Shown piece after piece: positions 15,001-28,500 of a stretch of 64,000 nucleotides of DNA (position 1 is the first letter of the stretch; each line of letters opens with the position of its first letter). Source of the DNA: Apostichopus japonicus (taxonomy: Eukaryota > Echinodermata > Holothuroidea > Aspidochirotida > Stichopodidae); assembly GCF_037975245.1 (NCBI RefSeq), contig NC_092576.1, forward strand, positions 27,915,611-27,979,610, read 5' to 3'. Below the pieces are notes generated by a model. That model searched no databases. It was not told the DNA's origin and worked only from the letters and a program-made list of their open reading frames with translations. The position numbers and the translations under genes are program-made.

Positions 15001-16479
15001 TGGACACAGAAGGAAGAAGAAAGATGATGACATGAAGACAATTAAGGGATCAGATACAATTAATAAATAAAATTTAAAAAATATGAAGATGGTTTCTACA
15101 AAATGCATTATACGTGTGACAGTGAGGAGAAAGTGGGTTTACTAAAAAGGGAAAGAAGGGTTATATAGGGAAATGAATAAATCCCATGTTCTTCGTAACA
15201 GGATCAGATACGATTTCAACATTAAATAAGGTTAGAAAATGTTGAAATGGTTTCTAAAAGTAGCTACGTGTGAAAGGGAGAGACACTTGCTTTCCTAAAG
15301 GAAAGAAGGGTATATGGGGAAGAAAATTACAAAATTTCATGTTCTTCGTAAATAAATGGTCTTCGCAGTCAAATTTTGCAACGTGGTAAACAATTTCAGT
15401 AATTTCTGAACCAGATAGGTAATATGACAGATTTATCAGCCGACAAATATAAAAGACTTCTTTAACGATCCAAATTTTTATAGCATGTATTGAAATTTAA
15501 TCTAATGCTTTAGTAACTTTTCCAGTTTGCCAACTGTCAAAGTTTATTACATGTTATAACAGAACTGAACCCAGGATCTTGACTTACAGCATGTGGATAA
15601 ATGATCACAGTTTAGTAAACCAAATCAATTTGGTGAAGACTTTCCCAAAAATCCAGTGGAATTTGAATCTACCTCAAATTACACAGCTTGGAGTAGGATA
15701 GAATTTGGATGAAAGCCTGTTCTTTTATCAATTGCAATGATATTTTTGACACATACTCAAGTAAACTGGAAAGTTAACAGTAATTAGTATCCACTACAAA
15801 ATGAAAAATGTCCTCTTAACAGATTCACTCTCAATAGCTAGCACGTTTGTCGATCTGTAACGATCTGTAACCATCTGTAACTTTTGATCTGTAACTTGCG
15901 CTTTCGCAGGAGACTAAAGATAATTTTGTCATGCAATTCAGGTGGACAGGTTTGTTCCCTATACAGAGAAAGGTAATTTTGTCATGCAATTTAGGCAGAC
16001 ACTTAATAACCCCAAGGGGCTTGACAATCTTTGATGGCTTCAACTTTCAACAAAATGCACTATGTTAAGAGAGTGGATGAAATCACAGTCACGAATACAC
16101 AGCATTGTCATATCAAATTTAAAAAAAAATAAAAAAATCGAAAAAACACCATATTCCACATCGCAATAACACAAATTTTTTTTTTTAGATTAAGCCAATA
16201 AGTGGAATAAAAACATCAATGGAAAGCGAGCTCTGAAAATTTCGAATTGTGATATATGTGGCAATATTTAACACACCGAAAGCATAAACTGCTTTCCCAA
16301 GCCTGTGGCTGGATGGTTCAGCATTTAGTCTATTGTCTAGTCAAATTTCAAGTGTACAGTGTGTAGAAAACTCACAGGCTAGGAATTATTGGTCGCCTTT
16401 GAAGCCGAGTGTTTGATGTAGTGTCTACGCTACCTTTTGACAAGTTTGACAATTTGAAACAGCAACGCAGGCATATAGT

Positions 16480-16527
<48 letters not shown>

Positions 16528-19500
16528 CATGCAATGGAATGATTGATCCTAACCAAAACAACATGCAAAAAATCTACTCAACCTAAAAACAAAAGTCCTG
16601 TTTTAGTTTGTATGCGTCACATATTCACGGTGCTAAAATAGCCATGTTTCCCCTCCTCGAAATAAAAAAAAAATGTTCAACATTATTTGTCCTCTTTTGA
16701 CCTGTGATATTAAAGCTCAAATGAACTTTGTCATTCAACGAATTAAGGCAATAGGTATCAGATTTATGAAAAGATATCAACAATAATTAGTACTGTAGGA
16801 TAGTAAGGATACCACTCTATACTTCGACAACCTAAATGAAAAATTTGAGTTATTCCACATTTTATGAAATGCAGAAAAGTTTGCGTCCCACAAATTTGTG
16901 TGCCAACGTATCATTTTCACACCATTGGAGTTTACACCCTAATTCCATTGTCCCTGGTGCTAGTTTTGGTAGAATGAGTTAAATACACATTTTGCTCTGG
17001 TTTACACTATTTTTGCCATTTTAATGCCTCAAGATTTGTGCCACCAGGTACTAGGAAAGAATTCAAAGCAAGATATTGCTTCACTTTCTTAAATGTTTTA
17101 AATAATGTACATGCTTACTTTGCCCAAGGATTTGACCAACTCGACAAATATGCTCTTCACTACACACCGGGATACAAAAATAGTTTGTAAAAACGTCAAA
17201 CTGGATATATGAATAAAAATTACATGTGCAAAATAGCTTTGTAAATATTGAAGTCGAATGCTGTAATATTTCATGACCAGATGAAATGACATGACATGAT
17301 ATGGATGGATGGATATACGTATTAAACAGCCACAAAGTGTGCAAAACATTCCTCCATTCTCAAACCGACCTGAGCTGGATCGTCTCGGAGGAAAGAGGGG
17401 GGAGGAGGGGGAAAGAGGTCCTCATTGGAGGGCTTCCGAGGGGGCTGAGCAGGGCCAGCATTCTGCTGGACGTTTGGGGTTGCTTTTGAGGGGGATAGGA
17501 GGCCAGCGTCAGTCTACAGAAGACGGCAGGGTTGCAGATACAGGGAGAGAAAAAGCAATGAATACCAAAATGAATGACCAGTCTAAACTACTGAGAAATC
17601 TCTTCGTAGGTTTATTGAAAGATGAAGTAATGTAACTTCAAGAACCTTAGGCTTTGTATGATAAAGACTTATGTGATGGACAGCTTCCACGAAATGTCTA
17701 TTAAAGTAAAATCTCGCTCTGTTTGGGAGATACCTGGTTTTGGAGTCGTATCAGGTGGCAACCATTTTGGAAATTTGTGATGTCATAGTGCCAGTAGACC
17801 AAGGAACTTTTTACTTTCTCCCCGTTGTTATTATTTTCATATTTTGGAATTGTTTGATACACATCTACACCACATCTATATCTGTAACAAATCTATACCA
17901 AATCTGTTAAACATCTATAACATATCGGTAAGGAATCTATAACACATCAATTACACAGGTCTCTATTAAGACATCTGTAACACATTGATAGTCTAAGATG
18001 TACCTATAGGCCTAACCTACTTTGCATACAACCTACCTGAAGCTGTTCCTATCACAGACTGATTATGCTTAGAATCATGTTGTCTGACTGTCACAAACCA
18101 GTGTACAGTGTCTAAAACTGCCCAACAGATAAATGCAAAACCCAATGTGACACTCTTCTACATGAACACCAAGTGCATATTAACATACTACATGAGACAG
18201 ATAAACTTATTAAATATTATTATCTCAGCAGATGATATCTGTTAAACCAGTTACTAAAATACATAAATTTAGTATCCTTGAAGTCCGTTTTCATTCGTCC
18301 AAAGAAATCGATTAATTGGTGCATTGTGGGAAACATACCTTTGGAGACGCTTGTTCAAATGCCGGAGGAGGGGGGACCGGTGGGCCGTACTCCGAGGGTC
18401 TGCTGGCACTACCGACGTACTGAGGCCGAGCAAACACATCTCCCTGTATGTAAAATATATGTGATAGTGTAAGTCAAGATCCCGGGTTCACAATGGGCGA
18501 CCCTCTGATAAAATACAGCCCCTCCCCACCCCCCTAAAAGAGACTGCAATCTTGTCTGCCCATGAATAAACATCAGCTCCCAATCTTGCACTCATTGGGT
18601 ATGCAGGCCCATACGGTCTTAGGCTCTGGACAATCGTTTTCCCCTGTACTGTCATGTCCTGCTTCAGAGTACTCGTACTGTCAGTACGAGCAGTATGAAT
18701 ATTCATGTCTCTATCAGATAAAAGTTAGGAACTGTTTGTACTGTCAATATGAGTGCTTTGAAGCATGATATAGGAGGACAGCTTAGAGTGGTATTAGCAT
18801 TTATAGAAAATTCTCCCAACTGGCTGTGTAGATATATGTGTTGAGGATTTTGGACCTCCTCCAGCTCTTTGCTCCAACAAATGCTTCGCTCCGACCCTCG
18901 TTACTTTTAGTAGGGTTAGGGGTTAGGGTTAGCCCTAACCCTAACTGCTAACCCTAAATACTAACTTTCCAATAGCTATTCTGGTTTTTCAAGATATTCA
19001 GCTGAATTAGGATATGCTTAATTTCTTTGCCCTCTGCATATTTTTGGCAATCCATTGTAATTTACATATGATTTGAGGCATGCAAAGTCTTGTTTTTGCC
19101 TGTCAGGTGTGTCGTCACATCTGAGGAGAATTGACCGAATAGCCTGTGTTTTAGACTTAATAGACCAGCCACTTTATTTGGCGAGCCTCAAATGTTTAAC
19201 CAGTAATTTCACCCACAACAATTTAGAGCAGTCATTACAATCTTCCCTGCATATAGCAAATACCACCCAAGTCCCCTGTTTTGGGCCAAAAACAAATTCA
19301 TGATTAAACACACTGTATATTATTTAGTGGTCAAGCCAAATTTGTCAGGAAAGTAGTGCTGGCCATCAGAGCAGTTGTGTTTACAATCATATGGTGGCTG
19401 GTCAATTTATTACGTGCGCACAAGGATGAATCCTAATGGCAGTATTTGGGGTAGTATATGCTAATAAGTAACAAATCCAGTGAATTTGAGGACTGCTTTT

Positions 19501-22500
19501 CTATACGCAGGCTCGTCATGGTTTAGAACCCATTGCAAAGGTATTTAAACAGTCTTTAACTAATTAACAAGATTAATTTTCTGCTAAAAGTAAAGAATTC
19601 ATTCTTTAAAGCCCAAAAAATCTAGTAATAGACTTTACTTTCAAACTTTCGAAACGTCAGGCCAACTTTCTTTAACACATTCTCCTACACAGGCTCTCTA
19701 GTGGATAAGCAGTTTGCTAACAGTTTTTTTTATTTTTACTTTCAAACTTAACAGAGAGCAAAACGTAAATATTCCAGATTCATTCTTTCGTCATAAATGG
19801 AATAGAAATACTACCTGAATTGGCGATGCTTTGACACCCTCACTTTGGGAGGCATAGGGTGATGCACTCGAGGACCCTGACGGCTGATACTGGGGCGAGC
19901 TGGCCGTGTAAAGGTTACGAGACGGTGGAGGAGCCTTAATAATGGGAAAAGCAAAAACGAAAAATTTTGGCAAAACAGACACGTGGTGTGTCAAGTCGTT
20001 TCCCGTCAGGAAACGACTGGGACTGTTTTTAATATATGCATTATGCAGGATTACCGTATCGATGGGGTTAAAATTTAAGATAGGAAACTTGATTTATTGA
20101 AAAGTAGGCCTGAAAATTCGTCGCAACTTCACCGTTTATCTGACGTGAGAGCGGGTACTGTCAAGACCATTCTACAGACTTGTTATTTAATACGATACTG
20201 GTTTTACGGTCATAATCTTGGATCGCTGCAGAAAAAGGGGCCGACTGGCTCGGTTGGTAGAGTGGATCCTGAGCAAGGGTGGATCCAGGGGTATGAAAAT
20301 GAAGGTGTATGGGCCCCTGGGGTCCTTCAAGTAGACTCTCATGTGGGGCAGGGGGAGGAGGAGGGGGAGTGGAGGGATTGGGGATCGTCTCCAAAAATCC
20401 AAATAAAAATTTTCGGGTATGAAATGATTAATTTTGAAGCATGTTTGAAGCTATGGGAAGTTAGGTCTACATGCAAGGTTGTGCTAAATAACAACTTTCT
20501 ATATTTATTTGTGTGGGTTGAAAAGGGGGGGGGGTTGGGGACACCCCCTGGATCCAAGCCTGTTCTAGCCAATTATTTCTCTGACTATTCCATATTTGTT
20601 AATAATTTTCCAGATAATATTCTGTTCTTGATTGAATCCTTTCTTAATTTTAATTGATTTTAACTTTACTAAGAAGTTAAGCTTTTGCAAATCTAAAAGT
20701 ATTACACTTAAACTAAACCTTGAAAAAAATAGAACCACCTGACCGACCATAAATGCATACAATAGCTTCTGCTAAAATAATTGCCATACTTTTGGTATGG
20801 ACTTTTGTTCCTACCTCTCAAAATCTTTCCACTTTCAAAGATGCAGTACGGGGAAACAAGTAAACATGTAGATAACGTGAATATAGAATATTAGTGAGGT
20901 AAAAAAAAAATTCAAGGGATTAAAATAATTAAGTGAAACGAGCGGAGTTAGTTTACTTATATCAAACAGAACCAAACAACATAAAAAATGAGTTTCTAAA
21001 TTATGAAATTATTTTGTTTTGCAATTTGACTATCAAGCTTTGATATAAAACATGATGGTAACATCCAATGCATTTGACTAAAATCTGACTTTTCTAGTCA
21101 AATTAAAATAATGTAATGTGTAAAACAATGTTCAATGAGTCAAACGTTAAAGCAGTCTGCAGTGTTGTTTCAAGATTTGCAATTCTTGTTTAAAATAAGA
21201 ATTAGAGAAGACATGTTTAGTAAGTTAAAGTAACCAAGAGCTTTTCTGGTTTCTGCCAACGATGTACTTCCAAAAGGTTTTAATTCCTGTAAGAATGATA
21301 TTACGATTCCTGTGAAAACTGTCCTGTGATATTGTGAGAATTACAATATAAGTCAACACTATCTGTCATAATTACCATTTATGGCTCATGTATGAATTGT
21401 TTATACTGACATTAATGTTTTAGGCACATTTTTTTTTTCATTTCCTTGCTCAAATTTGTTTTGCCAAATTGTTGAAATCGTTCACTTTAAAACTCAAATA
21501 TTGTACAGTGTTGTATCAACTACAGTAACAGTGTATTGTATACAGTAACAGTGTATGAAAACAGTAACAGTGTATGAAAACAGTACCAGTGTATGAAAAC
21601 AGTAACAGTGTATGAAAACAGTAACAGTGTATGAAAACAGTAACAGTGTATGAAAACAGTAACAGTGTTTTGTTAACAGTAACAGAATGTGAAACCAGTA
21701 ACATTGTACTGCATACAGTAACAGTGTATGAAAACAGTAACAGTGCATAAAAACAGTAAGTGTATAAAAAAGTAACAGTGTAGTGTTACAGTAACAGTGT
21801 ATAAAAAGAGTAACAGTGTATAGGAAATAGTAACAGTGTGTTAAAACAGTAACAGTGTATTGTTGATTACAGTACAAAATATTGGAAGTACTTTGTTTCA
21901 AGAAAAATAGCTCTCTAATACAATTCTAGGTACACTAAACCTAAACCAAAACTATAAATATGTCACTAGGGATGATTTAAGTTCATCTCCTTAACATCTG
22001 TCTTGATTGAGTTTTTTGTAGAAATAAAATGTAACATCATGTCAAATTGTATCCTCTGTTCCATTCTCTATTGCACAGAAGAAAAGTATTAAAGATTTAT
22101 AAAAGGTACAAACTTACGTCAAATTCTCTTCAAACGGCTGGATCAGTCAGCTTGCGCAACACTCAAGATCCACGTATTTCAAATGCAGTCTTCAAAACAA
22201 TAACAAGCTCTAATGCTCATGCAACATGTAAACAGGACTGGTTGGCTGTCGACAAAAGGTCTCTGTTGGTTTTTTGGCTGTCACAATTATTTTTGGACAA
22301 AAGGCATGATTTTTCTTTGTAATAAAAAGTTAAGATATTAAATAGCAAAGAAATAGAAGACAAAACATTTCTGCAGTTGAGAAAAAATGATTAAATGCGG
22401 CCAAAAATGATCAGATTTGACATTAACTTTTTGATGGTCATGGTGATGATGTCATGGCAATGAGAAATTGTTGTTGAATTTTAGTCTTTTTTTCTTCTTT

Positions 22501-25500
22501 TCAAAGAAATCAAATAAAAACAGAAAAAAACAAAAGTAGGAAGCAAGTCAAAGTTGTTGAAACAGAATGAGAAACGTTGTAAAATTATGAGACTTGTCGC
22601 AGTACATGAAGTCATTTCCTGAGAAATAAATCTGCATAAACTATTTGCATATCATTTGCATACATTGCATCACATGGACAGATTTGACTTTGGTTTAACA
22701 CTTTCATGACCTTTGAACCCAACAGTACGGACGATAATTGACGTACGAAAAAAATCATACCATCGATACATTTTGCTTAAAACGACAGGAAAAATTGAAC
22801 GATCGGATCGTCATGAATGTGAATATTCATATCAACCAAGCTGAGTTACCTTGGTGATGATGAATATGCATTTGACGGTTGATAATCATGCGAGGTCATA
22901 CAATTTCGAAGATTGGGTGGAGACCGAATCCGATACAAACGACAGGAGAACACATAGATAAAATTGCACGACCAAATTGACATTTCTGGCAACAAGAACA
23001 GAGTTTGAAGCCAGACAGAAAAAAAAAAAAAAACACATATAAAAGCTCTTCTGCTAAACGAAACACACGTTAAAAAGCCATCGTTGATGCAGGGTGCGAA
23101 GGTTATGGGGACGAGTGGTACTTCGATTAATAAAGGCTTTTCACAAGTGTTTCTGCTTTTGGTGGAATTAACATGCCGCTACAAAAAAATGGTTATTGAA
23201 TGTTGTGTGGTTCAACGTGGATTTGCAGATTAAACAGAAAAACGAAAACATTTTTGGTCAAATTTTTCAGGCGTTGACGAAAGCTGTGAAGGAATTTCGA
23301 TAGCTGTTAATGCAAGTTAGTCGTAGATCGGAGAATAAGAAGAAAGACGAACGGGTGAAGAAAAGACAAAAGAAGAGGAAAAGATTTTTTGAAAACCTGC
23401 TCCAGATTAGCTTGTTGGCTAGATCTAATCGGCATGGCGACGGGAGGCGGCTGCTGCTGTTCGACGGGTATGATTACGATCAGGGGTCGTTTGACCCTTT
23501 CAATGTCTATAAGAAGCTAAAGATAAAACCAGAAGAGAGCCACAGTGGGGAGAAAATGGAGAAGAACATTATTCAATGTTTCGTTTGTGGATGAGAGAGA
23601 TAACTTGTGACGAATATTTAAGTGAAAATAAAAATAATTTAAAAAAAAGATCCTGTAATTTGGGCTAGAGAGATATGATCATTATATAATTATATTTTAT
23701 ATAGTATAAAATAATAATTTACTTTATAAAATGGAGTTTAGGGGTGTTACCACTTATCGACAACAGAAGAAAGAAAAAAAAAGTTGGAAACCAAGAATAT
23801 AAAATGAATGAATAAAGTGGATGAGAGAGATAACTTGTACAAATATATGTGAAAATAAAAATAAGATCAAAAAGATCCTGTAATTTTGGCTAGAGAGATA
23901 TGGTCATTATATAATTATATTTTAACATATAGTATAAAATAATAATTTACTTTATAAAATGGAGTTAAGGGGTTTTACCACTTATCGACAACAGAAAAAA
24001 AATGAAACCAAGAATAAAATAAAATTTTTGAAAAGAGCTTTATGCCATTGGAAGCACTGTGTCACCCCAAAAATAAAATGACCTTACCAAAAATAAATTA
24101 CTTAGAAAATAAAATTAAAAAATAATCATCAAACATATGGACGCTGAGAATAATGCTATATAAAATTCAATATTTAACACGATTTGGATGAAGTGGGTCG
24201 GCACAAAGTTGTTACTGTAAGGAAACCATACAGTTTTCACAACTATGTTTGGTATTGCTCAATATGATAAGTGTGTAGACACTTATGACCTTAAAACTAA
24301 AAATAATGAATATGAAAATACAATAAAAAGCAAGAATATGACAATATGATGCGGAGAATGAAGCCATAGAGTATAATTTAGATTCTCTCACTACTTGGCA
24401 CAAGTATCACACATCCACCAAATATGATAAGAGAAAAAAAATATGCATTGTAACTGACAGATGACAAAAAAAATTCCCTAGAATGACATATTTTTAAGGT
24501 ATCGATCGTTTTCCAGGTATGAACAAAATCGTTCAAAAACAAGAAACTCTGAAAAATACCTGTAGAGGATTCAAGAAAGATTACGAAAAAAGAACGAAGA
24601 TTGACAGGAGAGATTGACGGGAAATGAAATATATCGAGGTAATCCTTTCACAGCTTCTTGGTGGTTAATTAAATTCTTTTGATAAAAAGATTACCAAAAG
24701 AATACAAAATCATTTTTTTAAATTCCTCACCTCTCCGTTACTCTTGAACCAGTTGTTTTGGGCGGCAGAGTCAGTTGGATTCATCGAAATTGCTTTGGCC
24801 GATCTGACCGTGTCAGCAGTAGCTGTTGGCACGAGGAAATGAGATATATATAGGACGATGCATATTCATGACATGCAAATGAGAGTGAATCCTTATGATC
24901 TATTCTAGATTTTACTCAGATTGTTGTGGAAACAGATGAAATCAAAATTGCTTTGGCCGATCTGACAGTGTCAGCAGTAGCTGTTGTGATGAGGGAATGA
25001 TATATATGTATATAGCACGATGCATATTCATGACATGCAAATAAGAGTGAATCCTCATGATGTATTCTCTTTTTTGCTCAGATTGTTTGAGGAAACAAAT
25101 GAGACAGTTTAATAACTTAATAATAATAACTAATTTAATAAAAATTAATAAATGAATAAATAATAATAATTTGATGTTATAATAACAAAAAAATTACAAT
25201 TAGATTTCTTCCTTCATAATTTACAAAGCTTTTTTTTTGTTGAGGGTTGTCCATCTTACACTGGCAATTTTTCACGTTGTTTGAAAACCTACACCGGTCC
25301 AAATATGCAATGACCCAAATCCAAGGAATTCTTGATCCATATCTCCTCCCCCTCCCCCAAGGGGCTGATTTTCAAGGAGTTTAGCAGAGGTGTGAGTCAA
25401 ACTTTCTTCCTTAGAGATACAAAATGGTTATACAAACTGATTATTGATTACAACAAAAACCTGTTTAGTTAAATAACTATGTAAAATTAGGGCCTGACCT

Positions 25501-28500
25501 TTCGATCCTAGCAGTCCCTAAGTAAAAGGAAGGTTGGGATGGGGGTTTAAGTGTGGTGTTAGGGTTGGGGGTGGACCCTCTCACTGCTTCACCATCCCTC
25601 CACTCCAAATTGGTTTGTGAAGCCTGGTTTTCTTGCCCCCCCCCCTCTCCGCCATTCCTCTGACTTACACTTGTCCAGTTTCTTTGTGGCATCTTTCACG
25701 TTATTCACAAACTCGGGATCTTCTGAATTGTCCGCCTCCTTGTTGGCCACGGTCACGATTCGTCGGGCCTTGCGGGCGATGTTGCCCCCTTTGAGGACGA
25801 TGTTCGCCGAATTCCTCTCTCTGATCGCGGAGGCGACCTCCTCGCTGTCCTGCTTAATGCTCTCCTCTGCGGAAGACAAAAAAACCCCCCAAAAACTTGA
25901 TGTTTGGTTGTTTCCTCTCGACTAAAATCCAGACGGTGGAATATTTCTACTGCGTACTTAAAATACTCTCTCGCTTGTGAAGATAAGTTTCAGATACATT
26001 GCAAACCTAATCTGTTAATATAACCCACTAAAGGGGTACAGCCGCGAATAATGACATCGGATATAAAATTCAGGGATGAGCCTGGGGTAGATAAAAAATC
26101 ACAGAATTTTGCAAAAATTGCGGTATAGGCTCCAGTTTGCGTATGCTATAGTGTGTTAGGATAAAAGCTTTTGTACCTGAGGTAGAAAATAAAACAAGGA
26201 TATTCTGCCAATTTGCAGAAAAAGCTGTTGCCTGAAAAGTACACGATTTAAGAACCGAACTAAACTATTCACTTTAGCTAGCTTCGGCAACAAAATTTGT
26301 TTCGTGAGAATGGGAACCAAACTCCACATGTTAAAACAAGCCGAGTTAAAAAGCAGCCATAAATTGCTGCGTATATAAGCCACAAATCATGGCTTGGGAA
26401 TATCTGTAAACACATATGTGAAGGGTTCACCCAAAAACACAGTTTTGTAAGATAGTGGCAAACGCATACCCCAAAGTTTAGACTTAATTTACTATAACAG
26501 TTTTGTATTATAGCAATATCTGAAAACACCTTGCCAAAGCTGATGTTTTTGATGTGTAAGGTCAAAGGTCATGACCTCCTACCCTCTCACCTGACGCTTT
26601 GATGAACTCTACGGCATCTGTGGCTTCGTCCACCAGGCCGGTCAGACTGTCAACCTTCTCCTTGTACTTATCTCGCAATTTGTCAAAGTTTTCTGTGGCG
26701 GCCTGTGTGACCAGATAGCAAAAACATCCATCAACGAACAATAAAAAATTTAAATAAATCATTTACAAGTAATTTTTGTATTGATTTATTTTCACTTTAT
26801 TCAAAGAACTATACAATCCACATGATTTTCACATTATTGCTGGTGCGTATTTTTACTGTTTGTAGCACATGGAAACATTTTTTTGTTTGCAGCCAAAATG
26901 GTGCAACTGACATGTACGGCACTTAATTACAGCGTGACTATAATAAATCAAAATGACAAATTGAACTCCAATTTTTTATTTTTATGAAATCAGAATTAGA
27001 AATATCTGGGTATTAGAATATGGTCACCATGGACAAGACACATATTTTCCTTAGTTACTAGTTCAATTAACTCAATTTATTCTAAATGAAGATCAAATAT
27101 AGCAATGAGTTTGCAATTCATATCAGACTAGCCTAATAAAGGACATCTTGTATGAAAACAAAATTAGAACTATCTGGTTATTAGAATATGGTCACATTGC
27201 ACTATCAACAAGAAACACATTCTCAGTACTAACTAGTTCATTTAACTAAATTTAAAGTAAAACAAGTCCCTATTGTAGACCTAAGTAGAACTTGCCACTT
27301 GGATTTGAAAAAGTTCAACAACTTCTCAAAATAATGAAGTCTCACAAGAGAGTCGATCAAGACAAATTGTGCTTCTACCCATATATACCTATATATATAT
27401 GTAATACTTATACCTATGCTTATTCCTATATATGCTTATACCTATATATATATAATTGTATTCATTACCATAGCTTGTGGTGATACTTACAGCATTGCCA
27501 GGGTTAATGAGGACAAGTTTACCAGCAAACACCAACTGTGGAGTCATCTCAGCCACCTGGGAGAAAAGGATCATCAATCGTTTAATTGAGAGAAGTTGGC
27601 CCTAACGAATTTGAACAAAAAAGAACAATCCAGGGTGGGGGTGGGGGTGGGAGGTGCGGGGTGGGGGAAAGATTCTCTTTTCAGTTGGGCGCTAGGAGGA
27701 TTAAGCAACATTTAAACCATAAGCTATGTTCTACAGTGTTCCATCAATTCATGACAAACATTACACTTTGGGTGGTGAAGAAGGCAAAGATGTAACGACG
27801 GTAAGCAAAACTATTAATGCAGCCTACTACGATAATCTGTGAACACATTTTCATTTTGAATTGGATTTTAATATCATCCATATTTGGCTTCGAGATAATA
27901 TCATGCTTATTTCTAATTTGTATTATTATTATTATTAATTATTATTATTATCGTTATTTTATAGCGTACGTCATTGGCAGTGGCGTTGAGTTCTCCGACT
28001 ACTTTCTTGTCCGGGCAGCTGCCGGCCTCGGCGACCGACTTGGCGGTATCAGCCATCTGTTTGCCGTGTCTCAGGAAAATGGTCGCCTTACTTTCGTAAG
28101 TACGTTCACGGTTTGGTTCATCTGGGAACCAGAGAAAAACGTGAATACATTTGTAAGTTATCGTGACGAGATTGTTACAGTGCTTACAATATAAGTTTCA
28201 GTACAGTTGCAGCGTAGAAAAATATGTGCACTGGCCCTAGGTCTATAAATAACCAACACGTTCCATAAGCAAAATTCATTCAGTTCTTGAGGTTTTAAGG
28301 AAGATGGAGCTCACATCGTTTCCAAATTGACAAAAGAACTTTGCAATGGCAATGGGGGGGGGGGGAGAGGGGGGGCAACTCAACTTTGGTAGCTTTGCTG
28401 CTCAGTTCATGTTGCATGAGGATAAAATATCTAAACTTACCTGGTTTATATGTTTGCAAACATAAACTTTCCTTGACTCCCCATAACCCACAGGGGGTAG

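Larger units (their letters stand above)
18444..19814 (-). other. intron between cassettes N2 and N3
   Basis: Contains a copy of the AGTTGGGACA MITE family (18.64-18.83 kb) and an inverted pair of telomere-like repeats (18.91-18.96 kb). Nothing else recognised. Confidence 0.7.
19935..23396 (-). other. intron between cassettes N1 and N2
   Basis: Holds an 18-19-bp minisatellite (21.5-21.87 kb) and a possible MITE (20.27-20.56 kb). The rest is AT-rich with no supported exon. A lone strong donor-like GAC|GTAAGT at about 22118 has no open frame and acceptor to go with it. Confidence 0.65.

Noticed and set aside
20161-20402. Pro-rich minus-strand ORF ([18 protein letters not shown])
   Set aside because: Lies inside a putative MITE with inverted GGATCCAGGGG ends; no splice pair in phase 0.
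23310-23594. 94-residue plus-strand Lys/Arg-rich ORF
   Set aside because: Antisense to cassette N1; no domain or conserved motif seen. Not fully excluded as a small gene.
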